NCBI GenBank assembly: GCA_012295275.1
Contig: CM022667.1
Location: forward strand, 16,033,766 to 16,081,265
Origin: Chrysomallon squamiferum
Taxonomy: Eukaryota > Mollusca > Gastropoda > Neomphalida > Peltospiridae
Length of the DNA stretch: 47,500 nt
Direction: 5' to 3'
Position 1 is the stretch's first letter, and the number at the start of each line of letters is the position of its first letter. Shown here one piece after another: positions 40,057-47,500 of the stretch. Made by a program: the position numbers and the translations under genes. The notes below the pieces were generated by a model. That model did not search any database. It worked only from the letters and a program-made list of their open reading frames with translations, and was not told the DNA's origin.

Positions 40057-41768
40057 GGATTTACTAGTAAAAAGGAGGGCAAAAATTTAATATATAAAAT
40101 ATATATAATAATAATATTAAGAAAATAAAAGAAGGAATGGAGCAATAGTCAGTGTTTTCGCCATCTATATTCGTTATTGAAGTCGACTGCGATGAAGAGA
40201 TGAATGCAGAAATAGCTGTGAGCAAACAGGGCACTGACACAATTTTACGTATTTGTAAATTAATAGACACACATATGCACTGCAGGCATAAAGAACGAAA
40301 ATGCTAGATTTACAGTTAGACAACAATTACCTGAACCAATCGGGCGAGGAGTATTTTGATCGGATGACTGAATTTTTTTGATTACTGATCTGTCATGCAG
40401 AACACAATTACTCAAAAAAGCGAATATTTAAAGAGTATTTTTGTTTTGTTTTGTTTTAATCGATAGTATGTGTACAAACATTCGATATATTTTTTTAAAC
40501 TGATGATATTTTACAAATAAATCTTGAAAATTATGAGCTGTAAAATAAAAAAATAAAATAAAATAAAAAAATAATAAAAAAATAAAAAATAAAAAACAAA
40601 CAAACAAACAAAGCAACAAACAAATATAATAAAAATGATAACCTGAAATACACAGTTGAGTGTAAATTACAGAAAATGTATTTACTCTGGTTCAGGTGCA
40701 CCGTCCCAGTGAGAAATTAATAAAATATTTTCTGTACTGTCGAATGCATGTCAGAGTTATTAAATTTATGAATGCTATCCAAGAACTGTACGTATAACAC
40801 AAGTACCACGTTAATGACTTTATAGGAAGCTAGACAGACAGATAGATACATAAATAATGCTTTCAAGTGATTCTGACATGAAATTAACGACCTTAAGGGC
40901 AAGCCAGACAGATATACACGTGTATAATGCACAACGGTGTTAAATGGTGATGACATTAAACGTTTCTTCTTTCACTGAACCGTTGTATCTGTAAGCGTTT
41001 TATTATAAAAATTATTAATTCATTAATAGCTCTAAACGGATATTATGACACTACCAAACTAGCATGAGACCAGCGGATGCGGCTGTAATTAGACTCTGTA
41101 GGTTTATAAATAGATATTACCCTTATTGCATTTCACCGTGACAGCGAGTGCTTTGTAAATTCTTTTTGCTTTACTGGTAGACGTTTATGCATGCAAATCT
41201 GTCGTGCTGTTTATTATCAGTTTAACATCAAATTAAAGGGAGCACAATTAACACATATCTTCGAACAGACGCAAAGATAACAAGCACTTTTGTTCGTAGT
41301 TCAGTAAACAGTGTATATTATTTGTCGGCTATTTTTCTCTAAACAGACTCGCTATTTGACAGTTTTATAAAGCAGACGTTCAATATATATATATTTTTTT
41401 TCATTTTCTAAAAACGTAATTGTTAACTTTAAAGGCCTCATACTTTGTATTATTCCTTGAAGATCAAATCAGTGCTTAATAGTTAAACTGGAAGCTGACA
41501 AATAATTAGATGACTCGCTGAATGTCCATGAATCAACAGCTTGTCATTAAGTGAGTTTAAACAGGTGTACCTTCATATGGCGATTTATAGTGTAAAGCGT
41601 TTTTTGTTATTTATTAAGTAAAATTTTGAAAATGTTTAAGAATACACAGAAATAATACAGTTACTTATTATTCCATTCTCAGATTCATGTACATCACTGA
41701 CATATATTCAAGTAAGTTATATATGTTGTAAATGTTATTTTTGCAAATACATTATATATTATAATAAA

Positions 41769-41781
41769 ATCTATCTATCTA

Positions 41782-41846
<65 letters not shown>

Positions 41847-41875
41847 ATTTATCTAAGATAGGTAGATAGATAGAA
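41769..41875. repeat. (TCTG)n flanked by TCTA units
   Basis: About 16 TCTG units with TCTA on both sides, then GATA units on the same strand, so the end can fold back on the array. Confidence 0.95.
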
Positions 41876-42917
41876 ATATAATGGTGTCCGGTCACGATGT
41901 ATGATAGCTTATGGATAATATTAATCAACAGTTATATTGCATTTTAGATAGAAAATAAGTATTTACTTTTTATATACTGTACGTGATAAGTACTTAGTAT
42001 CATACCTGAGAAAAAATAATTGGCAATCATCCATGACCTTTCAAAGACAGTGAGCTTGTTTTTTTTTTTATTTTAAATATGTTGATGGATTGGAAATAAA
42101 CATTTTATCTTGTATATGTACATTTTTTTTTTGCTTAACGTAATTCAGATGTGTTAACGCGCTATTCAAAACTCGTTGGTTATCTGAAGTCAGTGCCGGA
42201 ATAAAAAAATATCGTGTTTATCTTGAAGAGGTTTTTCGCGATTCTCTTAGTTCTGAGTTCCACGTAATAATGCAGTTTATGTGATCTTATTTATTTATTT
42301 ATTTATTCATATTTTCTATTTATTCAGTTACTTTTTTAATTATTGTGTTTTACCTTCTGGAAGGTACTGACTAGTGAGCTGTGTAATATCACTATTCCTC
42401 TAGCACTATCTAATAAATCTTCTAGGTTTGAAATTTACACAGTGTATTTTATCTAACAGTATTTAAAAAAAAAAAAGAAAAAAGGAACAACGGCGTCAAA
42501 TTCAACGAAAACCAAAAATAGAGTAACATTAAAAAAAGAGAAATGATGAATAACGACATGGGCAGTAACAACAACCACATATCTGACATTTGTACTGCTA
42601 ATGCACATAGTTAAACAAGCATTTTCCCTTTTCTTTCAGTAAATCGAATAAATGGATTTATTTGCAGGAAGGTAATTGATTTTTCTGTTGGAGACGGAAT
42701 CTGAACTGTTGTTGAAATACTAATGAACCAAATGCAGGCAATCTACTGATGGTTCAGTTTGTTTTGACGCAAGCCCCGATACTTAACGAAGACAAAATCG
42801 CGGTGAGCATAGGTATTTTTAGACATACTCACCTACGAGAATTCTAGAAGCATCTTTTCATGTAAGAAGCACTTTTCTTTTTCTTATTTTTTTTTTTTGC
42901 AACATAGTTTGGCCAAG

Positions 42918-42939
42918 GTTTAATGAATGAATGAATGAA

Positions 42940-42986
<47 letters not shown>

Positions 42987-42992
42987 ACAAAC
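42918..42992. repeat. (ATGA)n-(AAAT)n microsatellite
   Basis: A few ATGA units lead into about 14 AAAT units, then AAAC. Confidence 0.9.
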
Positions 42993-43486
42993 AAATAAAT
43001 AACGATCGTATTATTGGAAGTTAAGGAAAAGCATCATTCAGCAAAATTCATCCCTTTTCTTCAGTTTACAATGGTCACGTAAATATAAATAAATCTTAAT
43101 ACTTCGTCTCTCTTCGTTTCGAAACATGTTTTAGAATACAACATTTTCGACAGATTGAGATAAATACATGAATGTTTAACGGCATCCCAGACGAAAAACG
43201 TATCAGCTATTCGTGTCAAACAAAGGTAACCACATCAAAATGGTGGTTACTTTATATATATATATATATATATATATTTATACATAAAATTGTAAAATTA
43301 ATTAAAACACAATGTAAAGAACTGTACAAAAATAGAAGAATCACTTTAATTAAACTTCAAAAATTCTGTCTCTCTCAGAAAATTTAAAACAAGTTCAGGA
43401 TGGAATCGAAATGATTCCTAACATTTGTTTGACAAATTTATCTTTCCTAATCTGCTTAAGATAATGGAAAACCACCAGATGCAGCG

Positions 43487-43510
43487 CACTGTCAGAGCAC
43501 ACTGACAGTG
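43487..43510. repeat. Short perfect inverted repeat
   Basis: CACTGTCAG and CTGACAGTG separated by six bases, in a GC-richer patch about 100 bp before the plus-strand candidate micro-exon. Confidence 0.9.
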
Positions 43511-43609
43511 TTCACACTGAGGCGAGGATCCGTTTTCACGATGAATGAATCGGCCAGATAAACAAGACCGATGCGGGAACGAAACAAGACTATCTCATCC
43601 TTCCTGCAG

Positions 43610-43666
43610 GAGGACTGCCACGCTCAAAGGACTTGCTTGACAGAATGAAGTTTGTTCGAGATAAAC
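43610..43666 (+). CDS. Candidate 57-nt coding micro-exon
   Basis: A strong acceptor (tatctcatccttcctgcag) precedes 43610 and a good donor (ATAAAC|GTAAGT) follows 43666. The 57 nt are a multiple of three, and only one frame is open: GLPRSKDLLDRMKFVRDK, entering and leaving in phase 1. The same frame also stays open 5' to about 43548. No neighbouring exon on this strand was identified and the product is unknown. Confidence 0.3.
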
Positions 43667-44147
43667 GTAAGTTTTAACCGAGAAACATTTACAGCTGATT
43701 CTATATGCATATCCGCTTTAGTGTGACGTTTTAATACTGGCGTTTTCTTTCTATCTCTGTTTTTACGTCATGAAAATTACATTACAAAAAGACACTCACC
43801 ACCTCGTTATTGATTACAGAAGGTCTTAGTAGCGACAAATAACTGTTTGTCTTTTTCCACGCGCACACAGACATACCCACACACAGACAGACAAACAGAT
43901 ATTAAAATAGTTTAGAAGTGCGACGTAGTTTGGATTCTCTACAATTTTGGCAGCCACACTTAAATTACCCTTGACATGTTTAACTACACATTGCTTTATC
44001 ATCTTCTAAAATAAATAATTAATTGTCACTTTTCCCTGGCCGAACACAGAGTACCAGTATCATCATGCTTGGATACGAGGATGTTAGACAGGCAAGGCGT
44101 ATATAATATTAGCAGGAATCCAAAAATTAAAAAGAATTAAAAAAAAT

Positions 44148-44189
<42 letters not shown>

Positions 44190-44666
44190 AAAGAATAAAG
44201 AAATAAATAAAAATAGGAAAAACGAAAATATGCGCCATTTTACACCTGCTTTTGGGAGCGACTGCCCACCCCATCAGCTCCAGGCTGGATACGCCTTTGA
44301 GATAAAATGGATGGATAGATGGATGGGTAGACTGATAGACAGAGTGATAAACAAATTATAAATAAACACAAATCAGTTCGAATTTTCAATGAATTTATAT
44401 AAATAAACGTGGAATCGTAAAAAACTGTCTGTAACATAAAACCATAAAAAGAAATAATTAGAGCAAATAAAACAGAATTTCATCGATCAAATACCAAAAT
44501 AAAATCATTGACCGTTTTATTAGATATGGCTGTCAAATCTGAAGAGTCTAGATTTAACATCTGTCATCGTTTTCTAGAAAAATAATTTCAGCTGATCAAA
44601 TAATACTTTACTGTGAAAGCCAAAGATATTACAGATAAATGAGTGTCGACTGAAAGAGTGAGGAGT

Positions 44667-44957
<291 letters not shown>

Positions 44958-45879
44958 ACATACGCAGTCACTGATAGTTAGTGAGAACCCACATAAGAGC
45001 AATCCGATAAGAAAATGACGTATGTGCTCTTTCTGGAAGCGTGAACAAAGACTTATTGGTAATTGATGGCCAGAAGATAAATGTTATTATTAATCGATAT
45101 TTAAGACGAATGAAGAACACTAAACAATACATTAATCTTCGTGATGGACGCTAGGCCTTGATAATTTATAACTTTATAGTTCTTGTTCTTATTTTATTAT
45201 TAATCATCTTACTTCAGTTCTTATTGCTGTTTTTTTGAACTTGTTGTTTTTGTTTATTTGTTCTTGTTTTTGTTGTTGCTTCCGTTTGAATTCTTGTTGA
45301 TGCTTCTGATCTTGTTTATGCTCTGGCTGCTGTTTCTTTCTTTTTTAATGTTTTTTAAAAATTAATTCTAAATCTAATGATAATGAAAAGGACAAGAGAT
45401 GAGCAAATACAAAAGAAAAAAGAAAGATTTTGTAATTTAGATATTATGAGAAAATGACAGACTGATCAGTAGAAAGAAAGAGAGAATGGATACAAAGAAA
45501 ACAGTTATCTTTTATTCCTACATAGTTTGTTATTGTAACAATAAGAGAATGTTAATGTTTGTAGAAAATAAAAGTTATTTAAAGGGAAACTCATTTTTCT
45601 AGTAGTAACATTTTGTATTTTAATATTTTAATTTGTTTTTAAAATAGCAGCAGTGATATTTATTCTTTTTTTTTATGTAGATGTACTGAAATTAAAAAAT
45701 ATATAATTTGTTTCACATCATTTAGCTTTGATATTTTTAGTTATAAAATCCACGCGTTCATTCAACAGTAAAATCAGATCTAAAATAATCGTTGTAATTC
45801 ACAACAACAGACAGATAAATATAAAACACAATTCACAGGATTAAGTACTACTAGTAACATAACAGCAAAATCCTTTAAC

Positions 45880-45945
45880 TGCTACAACTACTACCACTTC
45901 TACTACTATGACTACTACTACGATTTCTTCAACTACTAGTACTCT

Positions 45946-45987
<42 letters not shown>

Positions 45988-46016
45988 AACTACTGTTACC
46001 ACCACTATTACTGCTA
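45880..46016. repeat. (CTA)n trinucleotide array
   Basis: CTA units with scattered changes, pure at about 45950-45987. The polyvaline frame on the minus strand is a repeat translation. Confidence 0.95.
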
Positions 46017-46275
46017 CTTGTCTATTCTTAAACTTTAAATGCAAATTATGAGGAAATTAATCTCTGTCCCATTATCCGATATCTGCAGAACGGTGAAGTG
46101 ATCCGAAATAATTGAACGTGTGTGGAATGACAGAAATGAATGTACAATCACGTCTTCTGACACTGAAAAGCCAGACACGATGTAACTAGTTTGTCTAATT
46201 CAGAATTTCATTCAAACAGACCTAATTTCGAAACACAGAACAGTCGTGTATAAACTAAACACCGGAATGTGTGTG

Positions 46276-46413
<138 letters not shown>

Positions 46414-47091
46414 ATAAATATAGGTAAAAGCTATATTGAGAACTAGGAAAAGATGTAATTTTATATCTCCATTCATCCATTCATCCGTCTACCCGTCTCT
46501 CTGTCTCACCTTAACTATCCGTTCGTCTGACTGTATTTATATCACTGTAAATATGTATAATTATAACCTTCTATATCCCTCAAAAAGATCTATTACACCC
46601 ATTCCAAACTTCAAACAACTGAAAACATGAAAGGAATAACATCTCCGTGATCTTTGCCTCTGGCTCTCATAGTTAAAAACTAGTTTCATATGATCATCGT
46701 CGCCTGCTTGTTCATTCAGTGTGATTGTAATGAAATCTTATATTATTAAAATCTGGTATTAAAATCAATAACCGATCAACTGTAAACCGAATTGAAGTAA
46801 ACTCGATCAGACCAAAGACATCAAAAAACATTGTGCTGTAGACACGTTGTCTGAAAGACCTAAATTCATATCGTTGAACATAACGAAATTACTGCAAATA
46901 TGCTCAAGTTATTTTTTAAACTGTGCCTTTGGATATAGGAAGAAATAGTCTATATTCCGCATACATGGAAATTATTTTTTATGTGCTTCTTGTTGTTCAG
47001 TCTTAACTAATAACGAAGTGTAGCAAAAATATATCTTGGAATCCATACTTTTTATACTCTTCGCATTCCGGCGGGTCTGTGGGCTCTAAAG

Positions 47092-47300
47092 TCTCTTCTT
47101 AATGTCCAGGAAAATGTATAGCTATCTGTTCAACAAAAACAAGTTAATACGTAATTTTTTTTTTTTTTTTTTTTATGCTAAGACAAACATAATTTTCTCT
47201 TCTTAATGTCAGGAAGATATATAACTATTTATTCAACAAAAACAGGTTAATAAGTAATTCTTTATTTTCTTTTTTATACTAAAATAAAACAGATTTCCCA
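47092..47300. repeat. Diverged 104-bp tandem duplication
   Basis: Copies begin TCTCTTCTTAATGTC at 47092 and 47196 and share CAACAAAAACA.GTTAATA.GTAATT before a T-rich part. The first copy has a pure poly(T) where the second has mixed T/C. Confidence 0.85.
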
Positions 47301-47500
47301 ATAGACTGGAATTTGCGATACAATAATCAAATTTTTATTTTTATTTTTAATCTTGAATTTGGTTTTTTTCTTACAAAATCATTAAATGTTTTTGCTCTCT
47401 CCGTATTCAGGTAAGCAGATTACGTAACCAGTCACAGGAAATTCATTAAGCTTGAGAAGAAAATGAATAGGAAAGATACGAAGAAAAAAAGAAAGAAAAG

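Noticed and set aside
43798-43870. Minus-strand donor GAGGTG|GTGAGT with a short open frame upstream, considered as a GPCR upstream exon
   Set aside because: The encoded residues do not resemble TM1-TM2, and no acceptor was identified.

Overview
The window is animal (metazoan) nuclear DNA. Genes are split by GT-AG introns of about 0.3 to 3.4 kb, the background is AT-rich, and simple repeats ((GA)n, (GT)n, (TA)n, (AAT)n, (AAAT)n, GATA/GACA) are extremely dense. Gene content and repeat style fit a lophotrochozoan, most likely a mollusc, but that is inference. There are no bacterial operons, CRISPR arrays, rRNA or tRNA genes that I can see.

All four convincing genes lie on the minus strand. (1) At 351-8600 is a five-exon coding gene, open at the left window edge. 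It encodes a protein of more than 1,200 residues: a long Tyr/Arg/Pro-rich, internally repeated N-terminal part joined to a C-terminal hydrophobic region that looks like the start of a MARVEL domain. Its large third exon carries an apparent one-base frameshift. (2) At 12956-16938 is a complete six-exon gene for a 249-residue secreted CAP/CRISP-type protein with a furin-like site, an Arg where the first cavity His is expected, and a C-terminal tail that looks like a GPI-anchor signal. (3) At 23088-24038 is a complete two-exon gene for a 67-residue small membrane protein that I recognise as SMIM13. A decayed inverted copy of its exon 1/intron 1 junction lies 4.7 kb away at 19089-19236. (4) At 37995-38881 is the last coding exon (TM3 to C-terminus) of a class A peptide-type GPCR whose upstream exons are not visible and probably lie beyond 47,500.

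Weaker candidates are a spliced-looking first exon at 31315-31414 (minus), a 57-nt micro-exon at 43610-43666 (plus), and a 35-codon ORF at 20725-20832 (minus) preceded by two perfect CRE palindromes. The rest is intron or intergenic DNA filled with microsatellites. It also holds several structured elements: a 96-bp near-perfect palindrome (39417-39512), a 208-bp foldback (3990-4197), a perfect 103-bp tandem duplication (11381-11586), a diverged 104-bp one (47092-47300), and an isolated GC-rich CTCF-like motif (27708-27721).

The genes do not form an evident pathway. Exon joins were worked out by hand from reading frames, splice phases and consensus sites; no transcript or database search supports them.
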